From: Bartonella florencae
GTDB lineage: Bacteria; Pseudomonadota; Alphaproteobacteria; Rhizobiales; Rhizobiaceae
DNA length: 64,000 bases
Direction: 5' to 3'
Assembly: GCF_000312525.1 (NCBI RefSeq)
Contig: NZ_HE997452.1
Coordinates: 166,519-230,518, forward strand
A model generated the notes under the pieces. That model was given only the letters and a program-made list of their open reading frames with translations, was not told where the DNA came from and ran no database searches. Within the stretch, counting starts at the first letter, position 1, and each line of letters begins with the position of its first letter. Shown here piece by piece: positions 35,817-46,450 of this stretch. The translations under genes and the position numbers were made by a program.

Positions 35817-35871
35817 TATACGAAGAACAATGGAACTATTTTCATAAATTTTATCCGTTGTTTTTCGTATA
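35817..35871. repeat. 18-bp stem-loop just after the DUF1150 stop
   Basis: The arm at 35817-35834 is complementary along all 18 positions to 35854-35871 (two G-U wobbles), with a 19-base loop. It starts 6 bases after the DUF1150 stop. No T-run follows, so it is not a standard intrinsic terminator. It could stabilise the mRNA 3' end, be a relic of a small inverted-repeat element, or be an RNase III substrate. Confidence 0.6.
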
Positions 35872-36108
35872 TAGTATGGTGTTAAGTTCATTTGATGTGC
35901 TTATCTTTATAGTTGTGAAAATATTAAGAGACATCGTCACTCTTCTATTATTTCATTTACAAACTCTATATGTTGTAATTTTTCTGCATTCAAAATGTAA
36001 ATGCTATTGAGTAATGCCATTTTTATACTTATGCAAGTATAATACCATTATTCTCTTTCTCCTTTAAAGGTGAAGCTAAACCCTTGATTGGCATCTTCAC
36101 AATCCTTT

Positions 36109-36696
36109 TTAACGCCGCCCACATGCCCTTAATTGCTGCTCATATTGTCTGGATATTCTTGCCATACGCTGCGCTGCTTGTGTAAGTGCACCACTAGCGT
36201 GCCCCCCACTGCGGGCATAACCACCGTGCCCCATATGATAATTTAAATAAAGGCTATAAGCATCATTAAACCTCACACCATTGCGTTGAACACTTTGGCG
36301 ATGGTACCAAGCAACAAAATCAGCAGCATCTGCAAAATTGGTACGCCATGCAAAAGACCTGCCCGTAGAGCGCATATACGTTGCCCATGTACTGTCAAGT
36401 GCTTGAGAATAACCATAAGCTGTCGACCGACGTTTCCATGGAATAAAACCAAGCAGTTTTGTACGTGGGGGACGTGCATTATGACGAAAGCCCGATTCCA
36501 TATTAATGGTTGCAAGAATAATAGGCATAGGAATCCCGTAACGCATTTCTGCTCTTTGAGACGCCTTTCCCCAATTATCAAAAAAACTATCCTTATGTGC
36601 TAAAATGGCACAAGCGTTATGTGTAGGGATGTGAGAGGTTGTTGCGCATCCGCCTAACAGAAACACCAATGCCGCTAAAAACAAAAGGTGCCGCAT
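36109..36696 (-). CDS. Lytic transglycosylase-like lipoprotein (SLT domain)
   Basis: The 195-residue protein has a lipoprotein signal peptide: hydrophobic 3-14 and lipobox L-L-G-G-C with Cys17 as the lipidated residue. From about 40 to 165 it has a lysozyme-like SLT fold, with the catalytic glutamate at Glu67 in I-N-M-E-S-G-F and A-Y-G-Y-S-Q-A-L-D-S-T-W after it, and it is arginine-rich near the C-terminus. It is probably an outer-membrane-anchored muramidase that cleaves peptidoglycan. It stands alone, between the heat-shock pair and rmuC. Confidence 0.85.
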   Translation of the reverse strand: MRHLLFLAALVFLLGGCATTSHIPTHNACAILAHKDSFFDNWGKASQRAEMRYGIPMPIILATINMESGFRHNARPPRTKLLGFIPWKRRSTAYGYSQALDSTWATYMRSTGRSFAWRTNFADAADFVAWYHRQSVQRNGVRFNDAYSLYLNYHMGHGGYARSGGHASGALTQAAQRMARISRQYEQQLRACGRR

Positions 36697-36797
36697 ATTC
36701 TTTCTTCCTCTTACTTAGGAAATAAAACAAGCCATGAATACTAAAAAATTATTACCAATCCATAAAGAATATGCACATAATAATTGGGAGCTTTATT

Positions 36798-37982
36798 TTA
36801 TTCTTCATCAACCAAATGCAATGTTTGGGGTTGAAGAGCTGTTATCATTTCGGTTCGCTCAGCGTCGTTGCTTTTTAATTCAAAAGACTCAATACGGTTA
36901 GCCCGTTTCATAATTTTAGAGGATGATATTAAAATCCCTTCTATATCTTCACCAGCTTTGTAAAAATGCTTCTGTAGTGCGCGAACACGCGTATCCATTC
37001 GCCCAAAATCTTCCATCAACTTTGCTACTTCTGACTGAATCAAATGTGCTTGTTCACGCATCCGCGCATCTTTCATAATGGTTTGTACAACCTGAACAGA
37101 GAGCATCAATAAAGACGGCGATACAATAATCACGTGTGCTCTATTGGCTTTTTGTACCAATGGCTCAAAATCTTCATAAATTGTTGCAAAAATCGATTCC
37201 GATGGCACAAAGAGAAAAGCGGTATCATGGGTTTCTCCAGGAATGAGATATTTTTGTGCAATATCACGAATATGAACTTCCATATCAGTGCGAAATTGGC
37301 GTTCTGCCTCTTGACGCTCTTGAGCTATCGTTGCTTTGCGCATGGCATTCCAAGCTTCCAGAGGAAATTTAGCATCCACAACAAGAGAAGGTGCTTTATT
37401 TGGCATGTGAATGAGACAATCTGGCCGTTTTCCATTGGAAAGAACTGCCTGAAAAACATAAGAATTGACTGGTAGAGCATCGGCAATAATCGCCTCCATA
37501 CGCCCTTGACCAAAAGCGCCACGCGTCTGCTTATTGCTTAAAATGGCCTGCAGTTGCACAACCTGTCCGGTAAGTGACTGAATATTATTTTGCGCTGCAT
37601 CAATGACTGCTAAACGCTCTTGCAAACGATTCAAATTCTCATAAGTTGATTTTGTCTGTACCTGAAGTGTTTGCCCTATATTGGCTGTCATACCATTGAG
37701 TTGCTCACTGAGTGATTTATTCAATTCAGCCTGCCTTTGACCAAAAATTTCAGCCATCGTTTGCATTCGCCCTTGCATTTCAGCTTGTGTTTTGAGCAAT
37801 GTAGCCATCTGCTCTTGTGCCTCACGAGCATGCTTGGCAACTTCACTTTCCAAAAGTGCCTTTTTCCGATGAGAATAAATCAACATAAAACATGCTAAGC
37901 AAACGAGTATCAGTAAAAATAGAATACCGAGTTTCGTAAAAGATTCATCAGCAAGTATAAAAGAAAAAAACGAATCAAACAT
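36798..37982 (-). CDS. rmuC: DNA recombination protein RmuC homologue
   Basis: This 394-residue protein has one N-terminal membrane anchor (about 15-36), a long coiled-coil (about 40-160, rich in Glu and Gln), and a C-terminal nuclease-like RmuC domain. The domain shows R-G-A-F-G-Q-G-R-M-E, K-R-P-D-C-L-I-H and V-V-D-A-K-F-P-L-E-A-W, the D-A-K motif resembling the PD-(D/E)XK fold. RmuC limits inversions between short inverted repeats in E. coli. It is divergent from def. Confidence 0.92.
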   Translation of the reverse strand: MFDSFFSFILADESFTKLGILFLLILVCLACFMLIYSHRKKALLESEVAKHAREAQEQMATLLKTQAEMQGRMQTMAEIFGQRQAELNKSLSEQLNGMTANIGQTLQVQTKSTYENLNRLQERLAVIDAAQNNIQSLTGQVVQLQAILSNKQTRGAFGQGRMEAIIADALPVNSYVFQAVLSNGKRPDCLIHMPNKAPSLVVDAKFPLEAWNAMRKATIAQERQEAERQFRTDMEVHIRDIAQKYLIPGETHDTAFLFVPSESIFATIYEDFEPLVQKANRAHVIIVSPSLLMLSVQVVQTIMKDARMREQAHLIQSEVAKLMEDFGRMDTRVRALQKHFYKAGEDIEGILISSSKIMKRANRIESFELKSNDAERTEMITALQPQTLHLVDEE

Positions 37983-38073
37983 GAGAAGTAATATAACGCC
38001 CTCATTATAAAAAAGTGCAAGAATTTGTCATTCAATATTGACCCATAACAAAGCATTGATTAATCTGTGCCCT

Positions 38074-38610
38074 ATGCCAATAAGATCTTTAGTTACTTTA
38101 CCGGACCCAATTTTACGAGAAGTGTCCAAACCCATCGAGCATATTGATGCAGCCCTCCAAAGGCTTGCTGATGATATGTTGGAAACGATGTATGATGCCC
38201 ACGGTATTGGTCTTGCTGCTATTCAGATTGGAATACCACTGCGCATGTTGGTTATGGATGTCTCTGGAAATTCTGAAGATGAGCAAAAAAAACCGCTTGT
38301 TATTATCAATCCTGAAATCTTATGGCTTTCAGAAGAACGTAATATTCACAAAGAAGGTTGTCTTTCTATTCCTGACTATTTTGCAGAAGTTGAACGCCCT
38401 AAACGCCTGCGTGTTCGTTATCAGAACCGTGAAAGACAACAAACAGAAATTGAAGCAGATGATCTCTTGTCCACTTGCTTGCAACATGAAATTGATCATT
38501 TAGATGGGCGTCTTTTTATTGATTACATTTCAAAAATCAAACGTGATATGGTGATACGAAAATTTAAAAAACGCGCAAAAGAAAAAACGACACAGGAAGC
38601 AATTTTATAA
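38074..38610 (+). CDS. def: Peptide deformylase
   Basis: Def removes the formyl group from new proteins; it is a metalloenzyme with Fe or Zn. The three motifs are clear: G-I-G-L-A-A-I-Q (44-51), E-G-C-L-S (94-98) with metal ligand Cys96, and Q-H-E-I-D-H (137-142) with His138, Glu139 and His142. Using ATG 38074 it has 178 residues; an upstream TTG at 38038 is less likely. No clear ribosome site is visible. It begins the def-fmt-truA operon. Confidence 0.96.
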   Translation: MPIRSLVTLPDPILREVSKPIEHIDAALQRLADDMLETMYDAHGIGLAAIQIGIPLRMLVMDVSGNSEDEQKKPLVIINPEILWLSEERNIHKEGCLSIPDYFAEVERPKRLRVRYQNRERQQTEIEADDLLSTCLQHEIDHLDGRLFIDYISKIKRDMVIRKFKKRAKEKTTQEAIL

Positions 38611-39539
38611 TGGCATTACGGTTGAGTTTTATGGGAACACCGAGTTTTTCTGTTCCCATTTTGAACGCTTTGTTAGATGCCGGCCATGATGTTGTCGCCG
38701 TTTATAGTCAACCCCCTCGCCCAGCAGGACGTCGTGGTCTCAAACTCGTCCCCTCACCTGTGCAAAATGCAGCAGAAGAAAAATCTATTCCTGTATTCAC
38801 GCCCCAAACACTCAAAACAACCGAACAGCAAGCCCAATTTGCAGCGCTTCGTGTTGATGCTGCTATTGTGGTTGCCTATGGACTCCTCTTACCGAAAGCT
38901 ATTCTTGAAACACCGCGTTTTGGATGTTTTAATGCCCATGCTTCGCTTTTACCACGGTGGCGTGGTGCCGCACCTCTTCAGCGTGCAATTATGGCTGGAG
39001 ATGAGGAAACGGGGATGATGATTATGAAAATGGATGAAGGACTTGATACAGGGCCTATTGCCCTCTCACGCTCTCTCCCCATCACTGATACCACCACCAC
39101 GGATAAACTTTCAAACAAACTTTCATATATCGGTGCAGAACTTATGATAGAAGTTCTATCAGCTCTAGAAAAAGGACAGCTCCAACTTACCCCGCAATCA
39201 GCAGAAGGCATTACCTATGCTGCCAAAATCAAAAAAGAAGAAACCCGCATTGATTGGACAAAATCTGCTGAATTTATTCATCGATATATCCGTGCACTCT
39301 CTCCCTTTCCTGGCTGCTGGTGCAACATGAATATCGCTGGACAAGAAGAACGCGTAAAAATTCTTGGAAGTCGTTTAACAACAGGCCCTTCTCTTGAAAT
39401 TGGTCGAATAGAACCAGATTCTTTGATTGTCCATTGTGGACAAGGACGTCTTGAAATAACCCATCTGCAAAGATCTGGTGGTAAAGTCCTTGAGAGTGCA
39501 AGCTTTTTGCGAGGCGCTCATATTTCTGCTGTTTTTTGA
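38610..39539 (+). CDS. fmt: Methionyl-tRNA formyltransferase
   Basis: Fmt formylates Met-tRNA(fMet) using 10-formyl-tetrahydrofolate. The 309-residue protein has [10 protein letters not shown] near the start, the active-site [15 protein letters not shown], and the D-E-G-L-D-T-G-P motif. Its ATG shares one base with the def stop (TAATG), and AGGAAG lies just before. It ends one base before truA. Confidence 0.97.
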   Translation: MALRLSFMGTPSFSVPILNALLDAGHDVVAVYSQPPRPAGRRGLKLVPSPVQNAAEEKSIPVFTPQTLKTTEQQAQFAALRVDAAIVVAYGLLLPKAILETPRFGCFNAHASLLPRWRGAAPLQRAIMAGDEETGMMIMKMDEGLDTGPIALSRSLPITDTTTTDKLSNKLSYIGAELMIEVLSALEKGQLQLTPQSAEGITYAAKIKKEETRIDWTKSAEFIHRYIRALSPFPGCWCNMNIAGQEERVKILGSRLTTGPSLEIGRIEPDSLIVHCGQGRLEITHLQRSGGKVLESASFLRGAHISAVF

Positions 39540-39540
39540 T

Positions 39541-40284
39541 ATGCCACGTTTTAAACTCACTCTTGAATACGATGGATCAAATTATGCTGGCTGGCAACGT
39601 CAAGCAGAGCTTCATACTATACAAGGAGCTCTTGAACTGGCGATTTTTCGTTTTAGTGGACAACAATTAACCATTAAAACAGCAGGGCGAACAGATGCAG
39701 GGGTCCATGCCACAGGACAAGTTGCCCATGTTGATTTTGAAAAAAACTGGCATACGCATACAGTGCGTGATGCGCTTAATGCTCTTTTACGTCAACAGGG
39801 GGAAGCGATTTCAATCTTAAACGTAGAAAATGTCCCTGATGATTTTGATGCACGATTTTCCGCCATTAAACGTCATTATCTTTTTAAAATTCTCAATCGC
39901 CGCTCTCCACCAGCCCTAAATGCCAAACGCGTGTGGTGGTTGCCAAAGCCTCTTAATGCGCAAGCTATGCATGAAGCGGCTCAAAAACTTGTAGGACAAC
40001 ATGATTTTACCACTTTTCGCTCGGTCCATTGCCAAGCCAAAAGCCCTATTCGTACCCTTGAATGTCTCGATGTTCAAAGAGAAGGAGAAGAGATCTTTCT
40101 CTATGCACGGGCGCGTTCTTTTCTGCATCATCAAATCCGTTCCTTTGCAGGAAGTCTCATGGAAGTTGGTGTTGGGCGCTGGAGTCCTCAAGATCTTGAG
40201 GAAGCTCTCCATGCTAAAGATCGAACACGTTGTGGTGTTATTGCACCACCTTCAGGACTTTATTTGACTAAGGTAGAATATTAA
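39541..40284 (+). CDS. truA: tRNA pseudouridine synthase A
   Basis: TruA makes pseudouridine at positions 38-40 of tRNA anticodon arms. The 247-residue protein begins [12 protein letters not shown] and has the catalytic Asp52 in G-R-T-D-A-G-V-H-A. The frame is open upstream to 39478 inside fmt, but the ATG at 39541, one base after the fmt stop, gives the family's normal start. It is third in the def-fmt-truA operon. Confidence 0.96.
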   Translation: MPRFKLTLEYDGSNYAGWQRQAELHTIQGALELAIFRFSGQQLTIKTAGRTDAGVHATGQVAHVDFEKNWHTHTVRDALNALLRQQGEAISILNVENVPDDFDARFSAIKRHYLFKILNRRSPPALNAKRVWWLPKPLNAQAMHEAAQKLVGQHDFTTFRSVHCQAKSPIRTLECLDVQREGEEIFLYARARSFLHHQIRSFAGSLMEVGVGRWSPQDLEEALHAKDRTRCGVIAPPSGLYLTKVEY

Positions 40285-40315
40285 TTATCCTTCAAGGTTC
40301 CTTCTTAAAGGGCAA

Positions 40316-41179
40316 TTAAGGGAGCTTATAAAAGGAACGAATTTCTTCAAAAGCTTCTGCTGCAGTATTAACAAATTTTACCAAATTAATATCAGAAGGA
40401 GAAATTGTACCTTGCGCTGATAAATAATCAAAATTGATCACATTGTCCCAAAATTCTTTGCCAAAGAGTAAAATCGGAACCTGTTTCATACGCCTTGTCT
40501 GTATTAAAGTTAATGTCTCAAACAGCTCATCTAGAGTCCCAAATCCTCCAGGAAAAATCGCTAATGCCTTTGCCCGCATAAGAAAATGCATTTTGCGCAT
40601 CCCTAAATAATGAAAATTAAAACATAAATGCGGCGTTATATAAGGATTAGGATTCTGCTCATGAGGTAAAACAACATTCAAACCAATAGTTGGTGCACCA
40701 ACATCAATGGCACCACGATTTCCTGCTTCCATTATCCCTGGTCCCCCTCCTGTGACAATAACAAATTCACGATATTCTGTCGTAGCAGAATAGCGTGAGC
40801 ATAAACGTGCAAATTCCCTTGCCTCATCATAGTAATGTGACATAGCATGCAAATTTCTCTTTTGTGTTTCATTTTTTGCGGCCCATGCTGCTTGTCCAGA
40901 TTCAGGAATCCGTGCACTACCAAATAAAACGACTGTTGATTGAATATCATATTCTTGCAGGGTTATTTCCGGTTTTAAAAACTCGAGAGCAATACGTTGT
41001 GAGCGCAGTTCAGGACGCATCATAAAATCCTGATCGATATACGCTAAACGATAAGTAGGCGAACAAATTTGCTCTGTATCAGAGACCTTATCTATCTGTT
41101 CTATAGCATCCTTTGCGTGAATAAGTGGTGTCCAAACCGTTTTATTTTCTCTTCTTTTTTTCTTATTGTCTTTTTTCAT
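40316..41179 (-). CDS. LOG/TIGR00730 family Rossmann-fold protein
   Basis: The 287-residue protein carries the LOG-family signatures G-G-G-P-G-I-M-E-A-G-N-R-G-A and P-G-G-F-G-T-L-D-E-L-F-E. LOG enzymes release cytokinin bases from their ribotides. Many bacterial members are AMP or nucleotide 5'-monophosphate nucleosidases of general metabolism. The first about 90 residues (rich in Lys, then acidic) are an N-terminal extension. Its substrate cannot be read from sequence. It is convergent with truA. Confidence 0.9.
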   Translation of the reverse strand: MKKDNKKKRRENKTVWTPLIHAKDAIEQIDKVSDTEQICSPTYRLAYIDQDFMMRPELRSQRIALEFLKPEITLQEYDIQSTVVLFGSARIPESGQAAWAAKNETQKRNLHAMSHYYDEAREFARLCSRYSATTEYREFVIVTGGGPGIMEAGNRGAIDVGAPTIGLNVVLPHEQNPNPYITPHLCFNFHYLGMRKMHFLMRAKALAIFPGGFGTLDELFETLTLIQTRRMKQVPILLFGKEFWDNVINFDYLSAQGTISPSDINLVKFVNTAAEAFEEIRSFYKLP

Positions 41180-41285
41180 GCACTTGTCCTACTTCTTCAT
41201 CACTTTATTGACTGAACCTATTTCCTCCCCTAAATTATAAGGAATAAATCTTGAAGCTTTCAACTTGTTTAACGGAACTCTGATC

Positions 41286-42134
41286 ATGACTAATCTTACA
41301 CAACTTGAAATGATTATTGAAAAAGCATTTGACGATCGCGATTCTATCAATACTACAACAAAGGGGGAAATTCGTGAGAGTGTAGAACATGCATTAAACC
41401 TTCTTGATAAAGGAAAAGCCCGTGTTGCAGAACGTCAAAAAAATGGACAATGGCATGTTCACCAATGGCTGAAAAAAGCTGTCCTTCTCTCTTTTCGCCT
41501 CAATCCCATGCATATCATTTCTGGTGGTAGCAATCAATCATATTGGTGGGATAAAGTTCCTTCGAAATTTTCTGGTTGGCAAGAAGATGATTTTCAAAAA
41601 GCGGGGTTCCGTTCCGTTCCTGGAGCGATTGTACGCCATTCTGCCTATATTGCACCAAACGTCATACTCATGCCATCTTTTGTCAATCTTGGCGCTTTTG
41701 TCGATGAGGGCACAATGGTTGATACATGGACAACCGTTGGTTCTTGCGCACAAATTGGCAAACATGTTCATCTTTCTGGTGGTGTTGGAATCGGTGGTGT
41801 TTTAGAACCACTGCAAGCAAATCCAACCATTATTGAAGACCATTGCTTTATTGGTGCACGCTCTGAAGTTGTTGAAGGCTGTATTATTCGTGAAGGCGCT
41901 GTTTTAGGAATGGGCGTTTTTATTGGAAAATCCACCAAGATTATTGATCGTACAACCGGTGAAATTTTTATAGGCGAAGTTCCCCCCTATTCTGTTGTGG
42001 TTCCAGGTTCCCTCCCCAGTAAACCACTGTCAAATGGTGAAGCGGGTCCAAATCTTTATTGTGCTGTTATAGTGAAACGTGTTGATCAAAAGACGCGAGA
42101 AAAAACATCTATTAATGATCTTTTGCGCCATTAA
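41286..42134 (+). CDS. dapD: 2,3,4,5-tetrahydropyridine-2,6-dicarboxylate N-succinyltransferase
   Basis: DapD succinylates tetrahydrodipicolinate in the succinylase branch of lysine and meso-diaminopimelate synthesis; DapE, also in this window, removes the succinyl group later. With ATG 41286 it has 282 residues. The left-handed parallel beta-helix region is plain: [10 protein letters not shown][10 protein letters not shown] and [15 protein letters not shown] 7 codons upstream also opens the frame but is less likely. Confidence 0.97.
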   Translation: MTNLTQLEMIIEKAFDDRDSINTTTKGEIRESVEHALNLLDKGKARVAERQKNGQWHVHQWLKKAVLLSFRLNPMHIISGGSNQSYWWDKVPSKFSGWQEDDFQKAGFRSVPGAIVRHSAYIAPNVILMPSFVNLGAFVDEGTMVDTWTTVGSCAQIGKHVHLSGGVGIGGVLEPLQANPTIIEDHCFIGARSEVVEGCIIREGAVLGMGVFIGKSTKIIDRTTGEIFIGEVPPYSVVVPGSLPSKPLSNGEAGPNLYCAVIVKRVDQKTREKTSINDLLRH

Positions 42135-42169
42135 AGTGCAGTTTTTAAAAACTCTAGCTAATAAACAAA

Positions 42170-42214
42170 ATAAAAAAGCAAAATGAATAAGGGAGGATAC
42201 TCCCTTATTTTGCT
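42170..42214 (-). terminator. Intrinsic terminator overlapping the lepA stop codon
   Basis: The hairpin arms AATAAGGGAG (42186-42195) and CTCCCTTATT (42200-42209) are extended outward by AGCAAAAT/ATTTTGCT-type pairing. On the minus strand it is followed by TTTTTTATTTTGTTT. The first arm on the minus strand overlaps the second base of the lepA stop codon TAG (42215-42213), so terminator and gene end are fused. Confidence 0.8.
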
Positions 42215-44018
42215 ATTTACTCATTTTGAGTGCTTGAATAAAAGCTGACTGTGGAATTTCTACTTTTCCAAATTGGCGCATCCGCTTTTTGCCTTCTTTT
42301 TGCTTTTCTAAAAGTTTGCGCTTACGCGTGACATCGCCCCCATAACATTTTGCTGTTACGTCTTTACGCAAAGCACGAATTGTTTCACGCGCAATGATCT
42401 TACCACCTATTGCTGCTTGAACTGGAATCTGAAACATATGCTGTGGAATAAGGTCCTTTAGTTTCTCACACAGTGAACGTCCGCGTTTTTCTGCAATAGT
42501 ACGGTGCACAAGCATTGACAATGCATCAATAGGCTCCCCATTCACCAAAATAGACATTTTTACTAAATCGCCCTCTACATAATCCGTCATCTGATAATCA
42601 AAGGAAGCATAACCCTTTGAGATTGATTTTAGACGATCATAAAAATCAAAAACGACTTCATTGAGTGGTAAATCATATGTCACCATGGCGCGTGTTCCAA
42701 CATAGGACAAACTCACCTGTATCCCTCGGCGTTCTTGGCAAAGTTCTAAAATTGACCCAAGATAGTTATCAGGAGTCATGATCGTCGCTCTAATCCATGG
42801 TTCTTCGATAGAAGAAATTTTAACAATATCAGGCATATCTGCTGGATTATGGAGTTCCTTGACAGAACCATCATTCATATTCATGCGATAAACAACCGAA
42901 GGTGCAGTGGCAATTAAATCCAAATTAAATTCGCGCTCTAATCGCTCTTGAATAATTTCAAGATGAAGAAGCCCTAAAAATCCACAACGAAAACCAAATC
43001 CCAAAGCCGCTGATGTTTCCATTTCAAAGGAAAAACTCGCATCGTTTAAGCGTAATTTGCCCATGGCTGCACGCAAATTTTCAAAATCAGCTGCATCTAT
43101 GGGAAAGAGTCCACAAAAGACAACTGGTTGTGCAGGTTTAAAACCTGGCAAGGCCTCTTCACAAGGGCGGCGTTCTTCCGTAATGGTATCACCAACCCGC
43201 GTATCTGCAACTTCTTTGATAGAAGCGGTTATAAAGCCAATCTCGCCCGGACCTAATTCATCAACTTGAATCATTTTGGGAGTAAAAACACCAACCCGTT
43301 CAACAGGATATTTTGCCCCTGTCCCCATCATGCGAATGGTTTGACCTTTTTTCAATACACCATCAATGACTCGTACCAAAACGATGACACCAAGATACGC
43401 ATCATACCAGCTATCAACCAACATCGCCTTTAAAGGCTTGTTAACATCACCAGTATGGGGAGGTGGCAATTGTGCAACAATTGCTTCTAAAACATCAGAA
43501 ACACCTAAGCCTGTTTTTGCTGATATTTCCACAGCCTCAGATGTATCGATACCTATCACATCCTCAATTTGTTCCTTTACACGCTCAGGTTCCGCCGCGG
43601 GAAGATCAACCTTATTAAGTACAACAACCAACTCATGTGAATTATCAATAGCTTGATAAACATTTGCTAATGTCTGTGCCTCTACACCTTGGCTCGCATC
43701 TACCACCAATAGCGAACCTTCACACGCTGCCAATGATCGCGAAACTTCATAAGCAAAATCCACATGGCCTGGTGTATCAATAAGATTTAAAATATAGGTT
43801 TCACCATTTTTTGCTTTATAGTGCAAACGTACCGTTTGTGCCTTAATAGTAATCCCACGTTCGCGCTCAATATCCATGGAATCGAGCACTTGCTCTTTCA
43901 TCTCGCGGGTCTCAAGCCCCCCAGTCATTTGAATCAGACGATCTGCTAAAGTCGACTTTCCATGGTCTATATGCGCCACAATGGAAAAATTACGGATATA
44001 ATTACGATCTATTGTCAT
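42213..44018 (-). CDS. lepA: Elongation factor 4 (LepA)
   Basis: LepA is a ribosome-dependent GTPase linked to translation initiation and back-translocation. The 601-residue protein has G1 A-H-I-D-H-G-K-S-T at 15-23, G2 [10 protein letters not shown]3 D-T-P-G-H-V-D-F and G4 N-K-V-D-L. The LepA-specific C-terminal domain ends with [15 protein letters not shown] sits at 44065-44060 in the upstream region. Confidence 0.98.
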   Translation of the reverse strand: MTIDRNYIRNFSIVAHIDHGKSTLADRLIQMTGGLETREMKEQVLDSMDIERERGITIKAQTVRLHYKAKNGETYILNLIDTPGHVDFAYEVSRSLAACEGSLLVVDASQGVEAQTLANVYQAIDNSHELVVVLNKVDLPAAEPERVKEQIEDVIGIDTSEAVEISAKTGLGVSDVLEAIVAQLPPPHTGDVNKPLKAMLVDSWYDAYLGVIVLVRVIDGVLKKGQTIRMMGTGAKYPVERVGVFTPKMIQVDELGPGEIGFITASIKEVADTRVGDTITEERRPCEEALPGFKPAQPVVFCGLFPIDAADFENLRAAMGKLRLNDASFSFEMETSAALGFGFRCGFLGLLHLEIIQERLEREFNLDLIATAPSVVYRMNMNDGSVKELHNPADMPDIVKISSIEEPWIRATIMTPDNYLGSILELCQERRGIQVSLSYVGTRAMVTYDLPLNEVVFDFYDRLKSISKGYASFDYQMTDYVEGDLVKMSILVNGEPIDALSMLVHRTIAEKRGRSLCEKLKDLIPQHMFQIPVQAAIGGKIIARETIRALRKDVTAKCYGGDVTRKRKLLEKQKEGKKRMRQFGKVEIPQSAFIQALKMSK

Positions 44019-44593
44019 AGGGGCGATTTAGCAAAGAATAGCACAAAAGGCAAAGACCAATTATACCTCTCCAAAAGCCTTTCAAAAATATAAATAAAAA
44101 AATTCTCAAAACATCACTCCTCATAACCTAAAAAATGAGGTTTTTGTTTGCTCATCCATAGAAATCATTGAAAACACCCAAACGCTCTTCACTTTTTCAT
44201 ATTCGTTGATCTTAACTGATATGCCGTACATTATAGAATATGCGTATACAGTCTTGCGATAAAGTTCATAAAAACTATTCTCTTTCTTTTCTTAATAAGC
44301 TTTGTGCCAACACCATCATACCATCATTCTTTTTACCAATTCTCAATGTTGCCGATAGCTCTTACATTTGAAAGCATTCGTAAAAGAACTTCTTACTTCT
44401 TTTTAAAACGATTTCATCCCTATGCTCACCACTTGTGATATGTAAGCAACACAATTTCATTTGATGCAATATAAATCATCAATTATCATTATGAATCAAT
44501 AAGTTATATCAATTATAATAATAACCCACTTAATTTCATTAAAGAAATAGAAATATTTTCAGATGCTAATATCATAATAAAAGAGAAGCAAAA
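44019..44593. other. 575-bp intergenic gap, lepA / EamA gene
   Basis: No coding frame is credible. The only structured signal is a plus-strand terminator-like hairpin at 44119-44145 (separate entry). The left part contains the lepA promoter region. The remainder is very AT-rich and looks like decayed DNA. Confidence 0.55.
44119..44145 (+). terminator. Orphan terminator-like hairpin
   Basis: CCTCAT (44119-44124) pairs with ATGAGG (44135-44140), followed by TTTTTGTTT. No plus-strand gene lies within 1.9 kb upstream, so this would end an unannotated transcript or be a chance or relic feature. Confidence 0.4.
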
Positions 44594-45508
44594 TTAATCA
44601 ATCTTTTCGGTTGTTTTAACTTTCTTGCGCCATTGTGACGGTTGTAATTCAGCCACCACAATTCCAATCAGGATGAGCGCTCCTCCTAATAAAGCTAAAG
44701 GGGATAAACGTTCACCAGCCAAACGTCCAACAATACCAGCCCATACAGGTTCGCCTGCATAAATGAGTGTTGCGCGTGTCGGCGAAATAGACTTTTGGGC
44801 CCAATTCATCGCCAATTGAATGATCGCACTCATCAATGCCAAACCTATTCCGATAGTCAACCATATCCATGAAAATTCAGGAATGCTTTCACCCATCAAA
44901 GGCATACAAAAAAATGAAAAAAGACCACTAAAGAATAACTGTATAATTGTTACACGCCTACTATCAACTCTATTGGCAAAAACTCCAATGAGTATAACTT
45001 CTCCTGCAATTGCTAAAGCACCTAATAAAGTTAGAATTTCACCTTTTGAAAAATCAAAACTTCCCGGCTTTTGTCCGGAAATAAAGATAAGCCCGACAAA
45101 AGCAAAAACAATACCAACCCAACAGGCTAGTCGGGGAGGCTTTTTAAAAACAATCCATTGTAATATTGGAACCATCGGAACATAAAGCGCCGTGATAAAT
45201 GCTGACTGACTACTAATAATGGTTTGAAGTCCCGTAGCTTGTAAGGCGTAACCCAAAAACATCCCTACACCAATAGCCATCCCAGCAAAAATTTCATAAA
45301 CAGTTACACCTTTCATAGAGCGGCAAAAAATTGCTCCACATATCAATGATGCAACAATAAAACGGAATCCAACAAAAAACAGAGGACCACTATAGCGCAC
45401 CGCGATGTGAACCACTAAAAATGTAATACCCCACAATATGGTCGCAGCAAATAATGCTAATTCTGGTTTGCTTAACAAAGAATGCTTTAACTGTTTTATA
45501 CTAGTCAT
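44594..45508 (-). CDS. EamA/DMT family transporter
   Basis: The 304-residue protein has ten hydrophobic segments arranged as two EamA repeats, the layout of the drug/metabolite transporter superfamily. The first repeat begins L-A-L-F-A-A-T-I-L-W-G-I-T-F; the second ends with a P-V-W-A-G-I-x-G-x-L-x-G-E motif. The substrate is not predictable. It starts 33 bases after argB on the same strand, with AGGAAGG before the ATG, so the two are likely cotranscribed. Confidence 0.9.
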   Translation of the reverse strand: MTSIKQLKHSLLSKPELALFAATILWGITFLVVHIAVRYSGPLFFVGFRFIVASLICGAIFCRSMKGVTVYEIFAGMAIGVGMFLGYALQATGLQTIISSQSAFITALYVPMVPILQWIVFKKPPRLACWVGIVFAFVGLIFISGQKPGSFDFSKGEILTLLGALAIAGEVILIGVFANRVDSRRVTIIQLFFSGLFSFFCMPLMGESIPEFSWIWLTIGIGLALMSAIIQLAMNWAQKSISPTRATLIYAGEPVWAGIVGRLAGERLSPLALLGGALILIGIVVAELQPSQWRKKVKTTEKID

Positions 45509-45541
45509 GAAAGGTGCCTTCCTCCAGTTCTTCTCTATACC

Positions 45542-46447
45542 TTATGAAATAATAAGTGTTCCAACTCCTTGTTCGGTAAATAATTCTAGCAAGACAGAAT
45601 GGGGCGTTTTGCCATTTAAAATAACAACACCTTCCACACCATTTTGAAGAGCTTTTATACAAGTTTCTACTTTCGGGATCATACCCCCTGAAATGGTTCC
45701 ATTTTTAATGAGATTTTCAGCCTCAGAAATTGTTAATTCTTTTAAAAGCTTACCCTGTTTATCCAAAACACCAGGAACATCTGTTAAAAATAAAAGACGT
45801 TTGGCCTCTAATGCACCGGCAATGGCTCCAGCAAAAACATCAGCATTAATATTATAGGTTTTACCATCACGACCTGGGGCTACAGGAGCAAGAACTGGAA
45901 TCATTTCAGAACATGCCAAGAGATCCAGCAATGTACGATCAATTTCAACAGGTTCGCCAACAAATCCTAAATCTAAAACACGTTCTATATGGGAATCAGG
46001 ATCAATGACAGTTTTATAAGCCTTCTCAGCAAAAACCATATTGCCATCCTTGCCACATAACCCTATGGCCCACTCACCCTCTGCATTGATGAGAGCGACT
46101 ATTTCTTTATTTATGGAACCTGCCAAAACCATTTCAACGACTTCAACAATCCGCTCATCAGTTACACGTAAACCGTTTTCAAATCGCGATTCAATCCCCA
46201 TTTTCATCAAAATTTCAGCAATTTGAGGTCCACCACCATGGACAACAACAGGATTGATTCCTGATTGCTTCAACAGAGCAATATCACGCGCAAATGCCCG
46301 CCCCAAAGAAGGATCACCCATCGCGTGACCACCATATTTTACAACAACCGTTTCATTTTCGTATTTTTGCATATAGGGTAGAGCAGACGATAAAAACGCT
46401 GCTTGTTTTTCAAAAACACCTTCAACATCATTTTCAACTTTATCCAT
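45542..46447 (-). CDS. argB: Acetylglutamate kinase
   Basis: ArgB phosphorylates N-acetylglutamate, the second arginine-synthesis step. The 301-residue protein has [10 protein letters not shown] at about 35, V-V-H-G-G-G-P-Q-I and the P-V-L-A-P-V-A nucleotide region; the last part has S-G-G-M-I-P-K. ATG 46447 is preferred over the TTG at 46450 because GGAGG (46460-46456) lies 8 bases from the ATG. In many relatives argB follows yidC-engB; here 764 non-coding bases are upstream instead. Confidence 0.96.
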   Translation of the reverse strand: MDKVENDVEGVFEKQAAFLSSALPYMQKYENETVVVKYGGHAMGDPSLGRAFARDIALLKQSGINPVVVHGGGPQIAEILMKMGIESRFENGLRVTDERIVEVVEMVLAGSINKEIVALINAEGEWAIGLCGKDGNMVFAEKAYKTVIDPDSHIERVLDLGFVGEPVEIDRTLLDLLACSEMIPVLAPVAPGRDGKTYNINADVFAGAIAGALEAKRLLFLTDVPGVLDKQGKLLKELTISEAENLIKNGTISGGMIPKVETCIKALQNGVEGVVILNGKTPHSVLLELFTEQGVGTLIIS

Positions 46448-46450
46448 CAA

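Noticed and set aside
35813-36010. 65-codon plus-strand frame after DUF1150
   Set aside because: It is generated by the long hairpin and AT-rich spacer and has no ribosome site.
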